Assembly (NCBI RefSeq): GCF_013282745.1
Contig: NZ_CP054044.1
Coordinates: forward strand, 2,418,001-2,482,000
DNA: 64,000 nucleotides
DNA from: Yersinia bercovieri ATCC 43970
GTDB lineage: Bacteria; Pseudomonadota; Gammaproteobacteria; Enterobacterales; Enterobacteriaceae
Direction of reading: 5' to 3'
The stretch's first letter is position 1, and each line of letters begins with the position of its first letter. Positions 39,221-49,974 of the stretch are shown here, piece by piece. The position numbers were made by a program, and so were the translations under genes. The notes under the pieces were generated by a model. That model ran no database searches and was not told the DNA's origin. It saw nothing but the letters and a program-made list of their open reading frames with translations.

Positions 39221-39421
39221 ACTTGGGCAGCGGCCAAATATATCGGCGTCTGTCCTTGATTATCTATTTTCTTGTCTCCAGTGACATAAAATATTTTATT
39301 TCCTCCTTATTCCCCACACAATGATTGATGTTCTTTACAGAGCATTACGTCTCCTTGCAGTGGAGCACTCATAATTATTCTCACAAAGACGTTACATACC
39401 ACCCGCCTGTTGGAGAATTTT

Positions 39422-39691
39422 ATGAAACTATTACCTATTATCGCAGCCGCACTTATTGCCACCGCTTCATTCGCCACTATGGCTGCGCAAGAAGTGAGTC
39501 CGGAACAAGCGACGAAGTTGCAGAGTATGGGGGTTATTTCTATTTCTAATGTCAGCGGTTCACCGATGGATGTGGAGTCAGCATTAAATGAGAAAGCAAC
39601 CGCAGATGGTGCTAGTCACTATCGGGTCATTGGCATGAGCAATCCAGGTGACTCCAGCAATTACAGCGCCAGTGCTGAAATTTATCATTAA
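39422..39691 (+). CDS. DUF1471 (BhsA/McbA/YhcN-like) periplasmic protein
   Basis: 89 residues from ATG 39422 (MKLLPIIAAALIATASFATMAAQ), behind GGAG; the ATG at 39410 is rejected because it disrupts the signal peptide. After cleavage at MAA-Q the mature part carries the family features GVISISNVSGSPMDVESALNEKATADGASHYRVIGM and ends in SASAEIYH. Members are small periplasmic proteins linked to stress and biofilm; the exact role here is not known. Confidence 0.88.
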   Translation: MKLLPIIAAALIATASFATMAAQEVSPEQATKLQSMGVISISNVSGSPMDVESALNEKATADGASHYRVIGMSNPGDSSNYSASAEIYH

Positions 39692-39769
39692 TTATTCACA
39701 ATAAGTGATAATTAATGAAATAGTTAGAGATGCGTTCGGTATTGCAATCACCATCGTGCTCTCTGCTAC

Positions 39770-39819
39770 GAGTAAGCCCAAGTTAACAATGGCGAGTTAT
39801 TGTTAATTTGGGCTTACTC
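39770..39819. repeat. Long near-perfect inverted repeat (20 of 21 bp)
   Basis: GAGTAAGCCCAA-g-TTAACAAT pairs with ATTGTTAA-t-TTGGGCTTACTC around the loop GGCGAGTT. It lies 78 bp after the DUF1471 gene with no T-tract on either side. It could end that transcript as a stable hairpin or be a palindromic repeat or protein-binding site. Confidence 0.85.
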
Positions 39820-39958
39820 ATTTCATGATCATCTCTATTTTTCCTCATGGCATTTTCTATTTGCCGACTAAAAATAATTAATTATTAGAGCAATCTTAAT
39901 GATAACTTAAGGAATATAAGGTGTTATTGTGATGTATCTGGGGCAGCGAGGAGAGGCT

Positions 39959-40516
39959 ATGTTAAACACCGTTCGGCGTAATTTTAAAAGTCAATTTTCC
40001 TATTTACAGCGCTTTATTGCCTCACCACGTACGGTTGGCACGTTGGCTCCTTCTTCGCCTTGGTTATGTCAGGCGATGTTGAATCAGGTGGATTGGAAGC
40101 AACATCTTAATATTGCTGAACTAGGTGCCGCTGATGGTGTGCTAACAAAGCGGATCTTGTTACATATGTCAGCAGACTCTCACTTACAGGCTTACGAAAT
40201 TCTGCCCCACTTTGTGCACGCATTACATCAGATAAACGACCCGCGTTTGCAGGTTGTTGCTCGCTCGGCCGAACAGTTAGATCAAAATTATGATGTGGTA
40301 TTTTGTTGCCTACCACTGCTCTCGATCCCAACCAAGATCAGCATCAGAATATTGCAACAGACTCAGCAGCGCTTACGCGCAAGTAATGGGATGTTGGTTT
40401 TGTTCCAATACAGCCAGCTTTCCGAGCCTTTGCTATCCCGCTACTTCACATGGAAAAAGATACGGGTAGTGCGTAATTTCCCTCCTGCAATAGTTTACAT
40501 TTGCCAGCCTCGTTAG
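39959..40516 (+). CDS. SAM-dependent methyltransferase (phospholipid N-methyltransferase-like)
   Basis: 185 residues from ATG 39959, preceded by GAGGAG. The N-terminal FIASPRTVGTLAPSSPWLCQAML and motif I IAELGAADGVLTKRIL resemble the PmtA/rRNA-dimethylase-like family, with FCCLPLLSIP at the usual N/DPPY-like position. The substrate cannot be told. The gene stands alone. Confidence 0.75.
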   Translation: MLNTVRRNFKSQFSYLQRFIASPRTVGTLAPSSPWLCQAMLNQVDWKQHLNIAELGAADGVLTKRILLHMSADSHLQAYEILPHFVHALHQINDPRLQVVARSAEQLDQNYDVVFCCLPLLSIPTKISIRILQQTQQRLRASNGMLVLFQYSQLSEPLLSRYFTWKKIRVVRNFPPAIVYICQPR

Positions 40517-40590
40517 AACCCCCAATTTACAGCCTCTGATATTCCCTGCACCATGATCTCTGATTTCTCAGAGAATCATCAGGCGAAAGC

Positions 40591-40637
40591 ACCGCTAAAT
40601 GACTTAAAAAATAGGACCAAAGAGGGCTTTTAGCGGT
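40591..40637 (+). terminator. Possible terminator hairpin before the Fur-regulated gene
   Basis: ACCGCTAAA (40591-40599) and TTTAGCGGT (40629-40637) are perfect 9-bp arms with a long 29-base loop, followed by a pyrimidine-rich stretch (TCCTCTCTTTT). Confidence 0.45.
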
Positions 40638-40683
40638 TCCTCTCTTTTATCTAAACGAAAACCGCATTCCATTTGAAATACCG

Positions 40684-40702
40684 AAATGATAATGATTATC
40701 AT
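40684..40702. promoter_or_regulatory. Fur box and promoter of the siderophore-binding protein gene
   Basis: ATGATAAT-g-ATTATCAT (40686-40702) is a perfect palindrome matching the Fur iron box. It overlaps a probable -10 TATCAT (40697-40702), 18 bases after a -35 TTGAAA (40673-40678). Iron-replete Fur would block this promoter. Confidence 0.88.
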
Positions 40703-40733
40703 ACGCATCCATTTTTCTGGTTATGTGACGCGT

Positions 40734-41852
40734 ATGCGCTATTTTCAGGCTCTTTTGGTTTTTTGTCTGCTAAGTGTGGCCCTTAACGGGCAGGCAAAGA
40801 GTGTTACCGATATTCTAGGCCGTCAGGTGGAAATACCTGATAATCCACAGCGTATTATTGTGGGTGAAAGCCGGATGCTCTATACACTGGCGTTATTGGA
40901 GCCAGGAAATCCTGCGCAACGAGTAATTGCCTGGCCCGCTGACCTGGAACGTTACGATGCGCAAAGCTGGCAACTTTATACACAAAAATTTCCTGAAATT
41001 GCTCAAATCCCAATAATTAAAAGTGGCAACATTCGCCAGATAAATGTTGAGAGCCTGATCCTATTACAACCCGACCTGGTTATTTTGTCGCGGCTTGGAG
41101 GGGGAGAGGGCGATGACGGAACATTGGTTCGTTTAACCAAAGCCGGTATTCCTGTGATCTTTGTAGATCTGAGGATCGATCTGTTAAATCAAACGATCCC
41201 CAGTATTAAGTTGTTAGGTGAGGTGCTTAATCGTCAAGGGCGCGCCGAGAGATTTATCATTTTTTATCAGCAACATATGCATGTTATCCAACAGAGGCTG
41301 GCCCAGTATCAAGGGCGAAAACCGACGGTTATGCTGCATTTGCATCTAGGGCGACGTGAAAGTTGCTGTACCACGGCCTCTAAAGGCAATCTCGGTGACC
41401 TGATTGCTTTTGCTGGTGGCGACAATATTGCTGCCTCCCATATTAATACCCTGTATGGAGAACTGAATCCGGAAACTGTGCTGCAAGCCAATCCAGATAT
41501 CTATATTGCTACCGGTATGGCCGGACTGACTGGTAAACGCTTTTCTCACTTAAAACTGGGGCCGCTAGTGAATGCTGAGCTGGCACAGCACAGCTTCCAA
41601 CAAGTGTTGTCAGACCAACCTATCCTTTCCCATCTTCGTGCCGTGACTCAGGGCCATGCCTACAGTATTTGGCATAACTTTTACCTCAGCCCTTATCACG
41701 TTGTGGCAGTTGAGATGTTTGCCAAAGCGTTCTATCCCGATTTATTTGCTGATATCTGCCCACAGCAAACATTCCAACAGCTCTATAAACAATTTTTACC
41801 GCTACCTTTCTCAGGGATTTATTGGAGTTCGTCAAAATATGGAAATACTTAA
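40734..41852 (+). CDS. Iron-siderophore ABC transporter periplasmic binding protein
   Basis: 372 residues from ATG 40734 (MRYFQALLVFCLLSVALNGQAKS signal peptide); the ATG at 40686 lies inside the Fur box and cannot be the start. It is a FepB/FecB-type binding protein: VTDILGRQVEIPDNPQRIIVGESRM, then LILLQPDLVILSR, and NPETVLQANPDIYIATG. The end FLPLPFSGIYWSSSKYGNT looks almost full-length, but its last residues run into the remains of a TonB receptor gene, which suggests a deletion joined them. No permease or ATPase gene is nearby, so the protein must use a distant transporter or is an orphan. Confidence 0.85.
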   Translation: MRYFQALLVFCLLSVALNGQAKSVTDILGRQVEIPDNPQRIIVGESRMLYTLALLEPGNPAQRVIAWPADLERYDAQSWQLYTQKFPEIAQIPIIKSGNIRQINVESLILLQPDLVILSRLGGGEGDDGTLVRLTKAGIPVIFVDLRIDLLNQTIPSIKLLGEVLNRQGRAERFIIFYQQHMHVIQQRLAQYQGRKPTVMLHLHLGRRESCCTTASKGNLGDLIAFAGGDNIAASHINTLYGELNPETVLQANPDIYIATGMAGLTGKRFSHLKLGPLVNAELAQHSFQQVLSDQPILSHLRAVTQGHAYSIWHNFYLSPYHVVAVEMFAKAFYPDLFADICPQQTFQQLYKQFLPLPFSGIYWSSSKYGNT

Positions 41853-42115
41853 GCGTCAACATTGGTATTGGTGCGGGTGCGCGCTATATTGGGTCGCGGG
41901 CGGGTGACGCAGCAAATCGTTTTATTTTAGATGATTACACTGTAGTTGATGCTTTTGTTTCATACTCATTACCGATTAATCATTATCGGGTGAAATGGCA
42001 GCTAAATGTGAAAAAACTGTTTGATAAAACCTATTACCCTTCAAGTGGTGGCAATTTGCGGATTGCTGTTGGTGAGCCTCGGCAGTTTGTTTTACGTGCC
42101 AGTATCGATTTCTGA
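41822..42115 (+). pseudogene. C-terminal fragment of a TonB-dependent siderophore receptor
   Basis: About 90 codons match the end of a ferrisiderophore receptor barrel: GAGARYIGSRAGDAANRFILDDYTVVDAFVSY, then NVKKLFDKTYYPSSGG and the terminal strand QFVLRASIDF ending in aromatic F. The other ~600 residues, including TonB box and plug, are absent. The fragment overlaps the 3' end of the binding-protein gene in another frame. Confidence 0.85.
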
Positions 42116-42182
42116 TTATGTTAATCACCTGGTAGGGATTAATGATTCCTATCAGGTGTACTAAAATATCATTTGTAATCTG

Positions 42183-42200
42183 TGTATCGTTAGTTTTACG
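42183..42200. promoter_or_regulatory. Possible TyrR box upstream of aroL
   Basis: TGTATC-N6-TTTACG fits the TyrR consensus TGTAAA-N6-TTTACA with three mismatches; a TGTAAA half-site follows at 42205-42210. E. coli aroL is TyrR-repressed. Weak evidence on its own. Confidence 0.4.
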
Positions 42201-42356
42201 GATTTGTAAAGTTTGCACTACCCTCAATTATCGGTATGATTCGCATCTACAGCATATAGCTGAGTGTTAATCTAATTTAGTCGGTTAACAATAGCGGCCA
42301 GTTTTTTGATGACGAGAATTTATCCTCAGAAGTTGATATGAAAGGACTTTTAAGTA

Positions 42357-42881
42357 ATGACACAAACTATCTTCATGGTTGGTGCGCGTGGTGCAGGTAA
42401 GACAACGGTAGGGAAGGCGCTGGCAGAGGCGCTAGGATATCGCTTTATTGATACCGACCTGTTTATGCAACAAACTTTACAGTTGAGTGTTGCCGAAGTC
42501 GTCGCTCGCGAGGGTTGGGATGGCTTTCGTTTGCGAGAAAGTATGGCCCTGCAAACCGTCACAGCCCCTAAAACGGTGGTTGCTACTGGTGGTGGCGCGG
42601 TGTTGACCCCTAAAAATCGGACATTTATGCGTAATCACGGGTTGGTCATCTATCTACGTGCCTCTGCTAATGTGTTGGCGGAGCGTTTAACCGAAGATCC
42701 AGAAGATGCTCAACGACCAAGCCTCACCGGCAAACCGATCGTTGAGGAAATACTGGATGTATTAGCCAGTAGGGAAGCACTCTATCAGGAGGTTGCCCAT
42801 CATGTGCTGGATGCAACTCAACCACTGCAAGAGGTTGTCGGGCATATTTTGCAGATTTTAGCGGATGAAACAGTGAAGTAG
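42357..42881 (+). CDS. aroL: AroL, shikimate kinase II
   Basis: 174 residues, a P-loop kinase. Walker A is [14 protein letters not shown] near residue 8, followed by the shikimate-binding FIDTDLF and GWDGFRLRE, and [13 protein letters not shown]. It phosphorylates shikimate in the route to chorismate. Starts after AAGGA. E. coli has yaiA and aroM next; here only a tiny frame and ppnP follow. Confidence 0.95.
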   Translation: MTQTIFMVGARGAGKTTVGKALAEALGYRFIDTDLFMQQTLQLSVAEVVAREGWDGFRLRESMALQTVTAPKTVVATGGGAVLTPKNRTFMRNHGLVIYLRASANVLAERLTEDPEDAQRPSLTGKPIVEEILDVLASREALYQEVAHHVLDATQPLQEVVGHILQILADETVK

Positions 42882-43036
42882 TTCGGGCGTTAGATCAATT
42901 TGTAATATGAATAATTAGTCCATCTGATTGTTTGATAATTATACGAAGCGTACAATCATCACCTATGTAATCATTTCGACGCAAATCATTTACACTGATT
43001 AATGCCATTTAAGGCAAGGCCAATCAAGGCGGGCCG

Positions 43037-43153
43037 ATGAAAACCCTCAAATTATTTATCCATCAACACACCAATTTTATGCCTGCGTTCTGGTCAATAT
43101 TGATTGTGCTCTTTGAAACCTCGCTGGCGCTATATATCTTACGAAATCTCTGA
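43037..43153 (+). CDS. Possible 38-residue membrane peptide
   Basis: An ATG-to-TGA frame encodes MKTLKLFIHQHTNFMPAF followed by one hydrophobic helix (WSILIVLFETSLALYIL) and a short basic tail (RNL). AAGG lies 7 bp before ATG. The shape resembles known enterobacterial one-helix small proteins, but I recognise no homologue. A similar frame by chance cannot be ruled out. Confidence 0.4.
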   Translation: MKTLKLFIHQHTNFMPAFWSILIVLFETSLALYILRNL

Positions 43154-43403
43154 GGCCACTCTCTTTTGCTAAAAATAGACTCACCATTTATGTTGTAAGC
43201 CATTTTCGACTGCTCTGTTTTAGCTAAATAGCCACTTTCCCCTGGGGTAAACAGTAAATTCCAGCACCAATTTGTGCGTTTTCTCCGCAACCTTGGTTGT
43301 GAATTCGGTAATGATCCCATTTCGCCATAATAATCAGTGACAGAGCGTTTAGAGTGACTCTAATATGAAAGCTCAATTCTGATTAAGACGCGGGTGCAAA
43401 ACT

Positions 43404-43691
43404 ATGCTGAAATTTAATGAGTATTTTACCGGGAAAGTGAAATCTATTGGTTTTGACAGTGACAGCATTGGGCCAGCTAGCGTTGGGGTGATGGAGAAGG
43501 GTGAGTACACCTTCAGTACAGCTAAAGCGGAAGAGATGACGGTCATTACTGGCAGCTTAAAAGTCTTGATTCCAGGTTCGTCAGGTTGGGAAATTTTCAA
43601 GCCGGGTGAAACCTTCTATATCCCGGGGGAGAGTGAATTTAACCTGCAAGTTGCTGAAGCATCATCGTATCTGTGCAAATATTTGAGCTAA
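43404..43691 (+). CDS. ppnP: PpnP (YaiE), pyrimidine/purine nucleoside phosphorylase
   Basis: 95 residues, a single small cupin: [67 protein letters not shown]. It splits several nucleosides with phosphate. The length and position beside rdgC agree with E. coli. Confidence 0.95.
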   Translation: MLKFNEYFTGKVKSIGFDSDSIGPASVGVMEKGEYTFSTAKAEEMTVITGSLKVLIPGSSGWEIFKPGETFYIPGESEFNLQVAEASSYLCKYLS

Positions 43692-43718
43692 TTTACTTTT
43701 AATTTAGCGAATGTTTCA

Positions 43719-43741
43719 GCCCTCTCCATACCAGAGAGGGC
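43719..43741. terminator. Hairpin between convergent ppnP and rdgC
   Basis: GCCCTCTC and GAGAGGGC form a perfect 8-bp GC-rich stem over a 7-base loop, 28 bp after ppnP and 30 bp after rdgC on the other strand. T-tracts are poor on both sides. Confidence 0.65.
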
Positions 43742-43770
43742 AATACTTGTTGAGTTGAGTTACAGCAGTA

Positions 43771-44682
43771 TTAGTGCTGAGCCTCACCACCCAAAGCTTC
43801 AATCAGATTTTTAATCAAAGCAGCCAGTTCACTGGTCATCAGAATAAAATCGGCATCGAAACGTTGGGCAAAATCTTCCCGGTCAATATCATCATTCTGT
43901 TCACGCAAGGTGTCAGAGAATTTCAGGCGTTTCAGTGATCCATCATCGGATAGCACCAACTGAACACGCTCTTGCCAATCCAGTGCTAGCTTAGTTACCA
44001 ACTTGCCAGCTTCAATATGCACCGCGATTTCATCACTGAACAGATCCTGTTTCTTACAGCGGATCACGCCGCCATCCTCCAGAATAGCTTTTAGCTCAGC
44101 TTCATCCATCAGTGTAAAACCAGCAGGTAATTCTTTACTGCGCACCCACTCAGTTAGTGTCAGCTCAATTGGATTTTCCAATGTCAGCGGCACTACCGGC
44201 AAGGAACCCAGACTTTTTCGCAGCAATGCTAAAGTGTCTTCAGCCCGCTTCGCACTGGCCGCATCGACCATAATTAGGTCATTGACCGTATCAATCCACA
44301 GGAAGGTTTGGTTAAATCGACTGAATGCTCGTGGTAATAAACTGTGTAGAACTTCATCTTTTAATGAGTCTTTTTCAGTTTTTTTCAGTTTGCGATGTTG
44401 TTCACCTTCCAGACGCTCAATTTTGGCTTGTAACTCCTGCTTAATCACCGGAGATGGCAAGATTTTCTCTTCTTTTCGCGCACAAATCACGATCTGGCCA
44501 TTAACCGTATGGGTTAAGGCATCGCTGTGTGAACCCATCGGTGAGACCCAGCCGGTTTTTGCCATATCCTGGCTACCACAGGGGGTGAAACTAAGGGCGC
44601 TTAACTGTTTCTCCATTTCATCCGCAGATAGCGAGACTTCCCGGCTCAAACGGTAAACCATTAAATTCTTAAACCACAGCAT
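43771..44682 (-). CDS. rdgC: RdgC, recombination-associated DNA-binding protein
   Basis: 303 residues, recognisable throughout: [54 protein letters not shown], and [28 protein letters not shown] at the end. It forms a ring-like dimer that encircles double-stranded DNA and limits RecA activity. Convergent with ppnP. Confidence 0.96.
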   Translation of the reverse strand: MLWFKNLMVYRLSREVSLSADEMEKQLSALSFTPCGSQDMAKTGWVSPMGSHSDALTHTVNGQIVICARKEEKILPSPVIKQELQAKIERLEGEQHRKLKKTEKDSLKDEVLHSLLPRAFSRFNQTFLWIDTVNDLIMVDAASAKRAEDTLALLRKSLGSLPVVPLTLENPIELTLTEWVRSKELPAGFTLMDEAELKAILEDGGVIRCKKQDLFSDEIAVHIEAGKLVTKLALDWQERVQLVLSDDGSLKRLKFSDTLREQNDDIDREDFAQRFDADFILMTSELAALIKNLIEALGGEAQH

Positions 44683-45001
44683 AGTGTTATCCCTGGCTCG
44701 GGCGCGCCTGGAGCGCGCGAGTTAATCAAACGCAGGGCGGCATGATAACGAATTGATGCCTTGACCCCTAGCAAAGAATAAGAAAAAAGAGCGCCAGCCA
44801 ATCATTTTCTAAATGCAATTTTAACCCGATGGGATTTAAACACGACCTAATGCAAAATTACGGATAACAAAGATTGTGTCACCGCGACCTATTGTCCACA
44901 CTGAAAAGATAGGATTTCTATTATCGTTATTGCCTGGTCATATTGGGGCATATTTATTGCTCATAATACAACGAATAATTCCGTCAATGAGGTGGAGCGC
45001 T
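44683..45001. other. Divergent promoter region rdgC-mak
   Basis: 319 bp. GCGCGC-rich inverted bases near 44700-44722 may form a hairpin in the rdgC leader. The frame from 44876 that extends mak is not preceded by a ribosome site. No other feature seen. Confidence 0.4.
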
Positions 45002-45904
45002 ATGCGCATTGGTATCGATCTGGGTGGCACCAAAATAGAGGTCATTGCATTGAGCAATGATGGGCTGGAACTTTTCCGTAAGCGGGTTGATACCCCACGC
45101 CATGATTATCAAAAAACATTGCAAGCGATTGCTGCTTTAGTCGCTGATGCTGAACAGGCGACGGGGGAGCGGGGCAGTGTCGGCGTGGGTATTCCGGGGA
45201 CACTCTCCCCTTTTACCGGCAAGGTAAAAAATGCTAATTCGGTATGGCTGAATGGTCAGTTTGTCGATAAAGATCTGTCAGATCTCCTCTCTCGCCCAGT
45301 ACGTCTGGCAAATGATGCAAACTGTTTGGCGGTTTCCGAGGCAACCGATGGCGCCGGCGCAGGGAAGCATCTGGTATTTGCTGTCATTATCGGTACTGGC
45401 TGTGGGTCAGGTATTGCTATCGATGGGCGAGTTCATGCCGGTGGTAATGGCATTGCCGGTGAGTGGGGCCATAATCCCTTGCCGTGGCAGGATGACGAAG
45501 AGCGGCAATATCAGCAGGAAGTTGCTTGTTATTGCGGCAAAAAAGGGTGTATCGAGACATTTGTCTCTGGCACCGGTTTTGCCACTGATTACTTTCGCCT
45601 GAGTGGAAAACCACTTAAAGGCCATGAGATCATTACGTTGGCTGAACAGGGGGATGCAGTAGCAGAGCAGGCCATGAGCAATTATGAGCAACGTTTTGCC
45701 AAGTCATTAGCTCAGGTCATTAACCTATTTGACCCAGATGTGGTGGTTTTAGGTGGAGGAATGAGTAATGTTGAACGCCTCTATAAAACATTACCTGCGT
45801 TAATCAGCCCATGGGTCTTTGGTGGTGAGTGTGAAACCCCAATTCGTAAGGCGGTGCATGGTGATTCGAGTGGGGTGCGTGGCGCTGCTTGGTTATGGCC
45901 AACT

Positions 45905-45919
<15 letters not shown>
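45002..45919 (+). CDS. mak: Mak, ROK-family fructokinase
   Basis: 305 residues from ATG 45002, which follows GAGGTGGAG and gives the ROK N-terminus [20 protein letters not shown] 44876 is rejected. Motifs: [10 protein letters not shown], the ATP/sugar region [12 protein letters not shown], and the zinc signature [15 protein letters not shown] near residue 178. It phosphorylates fructose (manno(fructo)kinase). The end is unusual: the last five codons and the stop lie in the first unit of the 123-bp tandem repeat. Confidence 0.93.
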
Positions 45920-46237
<318 letters not shown>

Positions 46238-46272
46238 CAAATGACGGTCTGAGTCAGTCATTGGGGGTCTGC

Positions 46273-49200
46273 TCAGTCTTGATTAACCCGGAAAATATTA
46301 TCTAGACGGCTTACACCCAGTCCGTTGACTTTCTTCACTTTTATTTGCACTGGAATCCTCTCTTTCATGGCCTCAATGTGGCTGATGATCCCGATGGTTT
46401 TACCTGATGCATTCAGGCTATCAAGTGCATCCAGTGCGGTATCCAGCGTCTCTGCATCCAGCGTGCCGAAACCTTCATCGAGAAATAGTGAGTCAATGCT
46501 GGTTTTATGACTGACCAGATCCGACAGTGCCAGTGCCAGCGCCAGACTAACCAGAAAACTTTCGCCTCCAGATAGTGTGCGAGTATCGCGTATGGCATCA
46601 GCTTGCCATGTATCCACCACTTGTAACTCCAGTGCATCACTGGTTTTGCGCTGCAACAGATAGCGGCCATGTAAGCGGCTGAGTTGGTTATTTGCCAAAT
46701 AGACCAGATGATCGAGTGTCAGCCCTTGGGCAAATTTGCGGAATTTATCACCCTCTTTGGAGCCAATTAAGTGATTGAGATAGCTCCAGTCATCATATTG
46801 CTGCTGGCTACGTTCAATTTGTTCAAACAGGGCATGTTGGTTATTACGACGAGCAGCGTCACTGTCTAGCTGATTGCGCAGCTCACCTTGGCGTAGTGTG
46901 TTGGCTTTTAGCTGTGCCGAGAGTTGATCCGACTGTTGCTGCAATATCGCCAATTCAGACATCTGATCGACGCCCGACGGGCACTGTTGCAAATGTTGTT
47001 CCAGCGCTTCGTTGATTTGCTGCTGGCGAATATGGATTTGTTGTTGCCGCTCACTCAATTGCTGTTGCAATTGCTGCAGACGTTGTCTCTCTTCTTCGCT
47101 CAGCAACGCGGCCGTCAGAGCCGCTTCATCTTCGAACGCGCTTATCTCCAACGCCTGCTGTAACTCAGCTTGAGCTGCCGCCGCACGCTGCTGATTATGT
47201 TGATATTGCTGCTCTAATCCCGCCAACTCACCGGATAACCGGTTGAGCTGGGATTGCGTTAGTTGTAGAGCTTCCGCTGCGTTTTGCTGTGCCAGATCCA
47301 CCTGCTGCTGCTGTCGGCGTAACAACTGGCGCGCTTCGCTAACAGTGCGGTTGCCAAACAGGGCATCGCGCTGCTGCTGATATTGTTGTAGCAGGGCCTC
47401 AGTTTGTTGATGCTGCTGAGTCAGCTCAGTTAATTGATCTACGCCTGCTTGTAAATGGCGGCGCTCATCTTCAATCCGCGTCTCCAGTGCTTTTTGCTCC
47501 AGCACCCGTTGTTGTTGCTCTTGTTGATACTGCTGCCAGCGTTGGCTCTCCTCTTCCCGCAGTGCCAGCCAACTCGATTGCTGGTCAGCTTCAGGTATTG
47601 AGAGCGATAATTCAGCCAGCGCATTATGCAAGCACTGATGCATCAGTGCTAACTCATCCTGCTGGCGCTGATGCTGTGCTAATAACTTCTGGTGAGATTG
47701 CTGGGTATCATGTTGACGCTGCGTGATTAATGCCAACTGTTGCAGATGTTTTTGCTGCTGCTGTTCAGCTTGAGCCAGAACATCCTTAGCTTGCTGATAT
47801 TGTTGATTTAAACGCTCATGCTCGGCCAGTTTTAGCTGGCATTTTTGCTCTAACTGTTCCTGCTGTTCTAGCCAGGTCACTAAAGCTGCAGGCTCATTCA
47901 AGGCAAAAGTCAGTGCCAATGGTTGTGCCAATGGTTGTGCCAATGTTTGCCAGCGCTGTTGATATTCAGCCAGTTGTTGGCGATGGTGCTGTAACTCTTG
48001 CTCCACACGCTGCTGTTGTTGCTGCACACTTTCTACCTGAGTGCGCAATTCGGTTCCGGCGGTGAAGAGTTGCTCGACTTGAAGGCGAAGTTCTTCAACG
48101 CGTTTAGCCGTTTCTGAGGGTTTTACCGCCTGATACGCAGTAACGGCGGGATGATCTAGCGCCCCACATAGTGGGCAGGCTTCTCCAGATTGTAGTTTGG
48201 CCCTTTCCGCCTCTAATCCGGCGATCTGTTTTTCGCGCTCCCACAAGCTTTCCAGATCTGTCAGATGCTGTTTTTGCTGTTTATATAACTGACGTTTTTC
48301 TGCCAACTGCTGTTCAAGCAGTTTTAACTGTTGCTGCTGGCTAGCGAGTTGCTGCTGTTGTTTATCGATTAGTGACTGAACTTGTTGCGCCAAAGGCGAT
48401 AATGCCGCTAATTGTTGCCGTGTGGTTCGTTGTTGCTGGAGTTCGCCCCATTGTTGGCGTAGTTGTGCTGAAGGTTGTTGTTGCTCAAGCACTGATAATT
48501 GCTGCTGGATGCTTCCCGTCTGCGAACTGGCTTGTATCAATACTGCCTGTTGTTGCTTGTCTTGCTCATTCAGCGTGTTGATTTGTTGCTGTAACGTGTT
48601 CAGCAATGTGACCTGTTGCTGTAGCTGCTGTTTACTTTCAATTGACTGTTGTTGCAGTATTTGCCGTTGGCGGAACTGTTCACGCCATAAAGGGAGGTTT
48701 TTCTCCCAGTGTTGATGGTGGGTATGCAGGTGTGCATATTCCGCCAATTGTTGTAGGCGCTGATGGTTTTTTAGTTGCTGCTGCTCATTGAACTCAAGCT
48801 GCTGTCTCTCTTGTTGTTGCTTACCCTGTAGCTGCTGCAATTGCGTAGCAAGTTGCGCCAAGGTGTGCCGCTGCTGTGCAATAGTGTTATCCAGCGGGAC
48901 GACTTTTTGTTCGATCACTGCTTCTTGCTCATGCAACTTTACTGCCTGCTGTTGGCGAGCCAAATTGGCTTGCTCTAATGCTTGAGTCAGTGGTGTCAGT
49001 TGCGTCTGAAGTTGCTGCTGTTGTTGAGTCAGTGTGGTGATACGTAGTTGTATTTGTTGCAAATCTTGTTGGCTACGTGAGCGTTCCCGCAGCAAGGGGC
49101 GCAACTTTTCAGCGGGCTCACTTCTGGCTAGCCGTTGCAGCTCCGGCTGAGCTTGCTGGAGAGTTTGCTCAATCAGTTTTTGTTGTTGCTGATATTCCAA

Positions 49201-49974
49201 GGCGCTCTTTTGCTGCTGTTGCCAATGGGTTAGCCAGGTTATTTGGTGTTGATTGACTAACTGATCTGCGGTGAGCTGTTTCTCTTGTTGATTGAGCAAA
49301 TCTATCTGCTGCGATAGGGTTGATCGTTGTTCTTCATTTAGCAGTTCAATACCGGTTGCCCGTTGGTGCAAGGTATCCAGATCGGTTTTGGCCTGCTTAT
49401 GCTGTTCGAATACATGCTCTGATAGACGCCCATAGATGTCGGTGCCCGTTAGCTCTTCCAATAGCTCCGCGCGGTCATTGGCGTCGGCATTGAGAAATGC
49501 GGCAAATTGCCCCTGTGACAGCATCATAGATTTGGTAAAGCGGCCAAAATCCAGGCCGGTTATCTCAGCAACCCTATCGAGTTTATCACGCACTTTATCG
49601 GCCAGAATCTTGCCGCTTTCACATAACGCCAGTTCAACTTTAGGCGCTTGCAGATTCCCTTCGGGGCTATTTTTTGCGCGACGTTGACTCCAAAATGCGC
49701 GATAGCGGGTGCCTTTCACCTCAAATTCAACTTCGGCCAGTGATTCTGCGGTATGGCGTGTCATTAGCTCATTTTGGCTGGGCGTGACATTCAGGCGCGG
49801 TGTTTGGTGGTACAGCGCAAGGCAAATCGCATCTAATAGTGTGGTTTTCCCCGCCCCGGTGGGGCCGGTGATGGCGAATAAGCCGTTGCTGGCAAACGGC
49901 TCAGCAGTGAAATCTATCTTCCACTCCCCTTGCAGAGAGTTAATGTTTTTTAGCCGCAGGCTTAAAATTCTCAT
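46273..49974 (-). CDS. sbcC: SbcC, nuclease ATPase subunit
   Basis: 1233 residues of the Rad50/SMC family. Walker A is [20 protein letters not shown] near residue 35; two very Gln-rich coiled coils surround the zinc hook [12 protein letters not shown] near residue 600; the C-terminal half-domain carries the signature [19 protein letters not shown] and Walker [14 protein letters not shown]. With SbcD it cuts hairpins and protein-blocked DNA ends. Its ATG overlaps the sbcD stop by 4 bp. CAG/CTG-type codon runs make this the most repetitive coding stretch outside tpsA. Confidence 0.97.
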   Translation of the reverse strand: MRILSLRLKNINSLQGEWKIDFTAEPFASNGLFAITGPTGAGKTTLLDAICLALYHQTPRLNVTPSQNELMTRHTAESLAEVEFEVKGTRYRAFWSQRRAKNSPEGNLQAPKVELALCESGKILADKVRDKLDRVAEITGLDFGRFTKSMMLSQGQFAAFLNADANDRAELLEELTGTDIYGRLSEHVFEQHKQAKTDLDTLHQRATGIELLNEEQRSTLSQQIDLLNQQEKQLTADQLVNQHQITWLTHWQQQQKSALEYQQQQKLIEQTLQQAQPELQRLARSEPAEKLRPLLRERSRSQQDLQQIQLRITTLTQQQQQLQTQLTPLTQALEQANLARQQQAVKLHEQEAVIEQKVVPLDNTIAQQRHTLAQLATQLQQLQGKQQQERQQLEFNEQQQLKNHQRLQQLAEYAHLHTHHQHWEKNLPLWREQFRQRQILQQQSIESKQQLQQQVTLLNTLQQQINTLNEQDKQQQAVLIQASSQTGSIQQQLSVLEQQQPSAQLRQQWGELQQQRTTRQQLAALSPLAQQVQSLIDKQQQQLASQQQQLKLLEQQLAEKRQLYKQQKQHLTDLESLWEREKQIAGLEAERAKLQSGEACPLCGALDHPAVTAYQAVKPSETAKRVEELRLQVEQLFTAGTELRTQVESVQQQQQRVEQELQHHRQQLAEYQQRWQTLAQPLAQPLALTFALNEPAALVTWLEQQEQLEQKCQLKLAEHERLNQQYQQAKDVLAQAEQQQQKHLQQLALITQRQHDTQQSHQKLLAQHQRQQDELALMHQCLHNALAELSLSIPEADQQSSWLALREEESQRWQQYQQEQQQRVLEQKALETRIEDERRHLQAGVDQLTELTQQHQQTEALLQQYQQQRDALFGNRTVSEARQLLRRQQQQVDLAQQNAAEALQLTQSQLNRLSGELAGLEQQYQHNQQRAAAAQAELQQALEISAFEDEAALTAALLSEEERQRLQQLQQQLSERQQQIHIRQQQINEALEQHLQQCPSGVDQMSELAILQQQSDQLSAQLKANTLRQGELRNQLDSDAARRNNQHALFEQIERSQQQYDDWSYLNHLIGSKEGDKFRKFAQGLTLDHLVYLANNQLSRLHGRYLLQRKTSDALELQVVDTWQADAIRDTRTLSGGESFLVSLALALALSDLVSHKTSIDSLFLDEGFGTLDAETLDTALDALDSLNASGKTIGIISHIEAMKERIPVQIKVKKVNGLGVSRLDNIFRVNQD

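Noticed and set aside
41822..42115. A separate small gene of 97 residues after the siderophore-binding protein
   Set aside because: The sequence is the end of a TonB receptor barrel without signal peptide or plug; treated as a gene fragment.
46325..48985. Plus-strand open frames opposite sbcC
   Set aside because: They are Cys/Leu-rich products of reverse-reading Gln codons, with no start signals.
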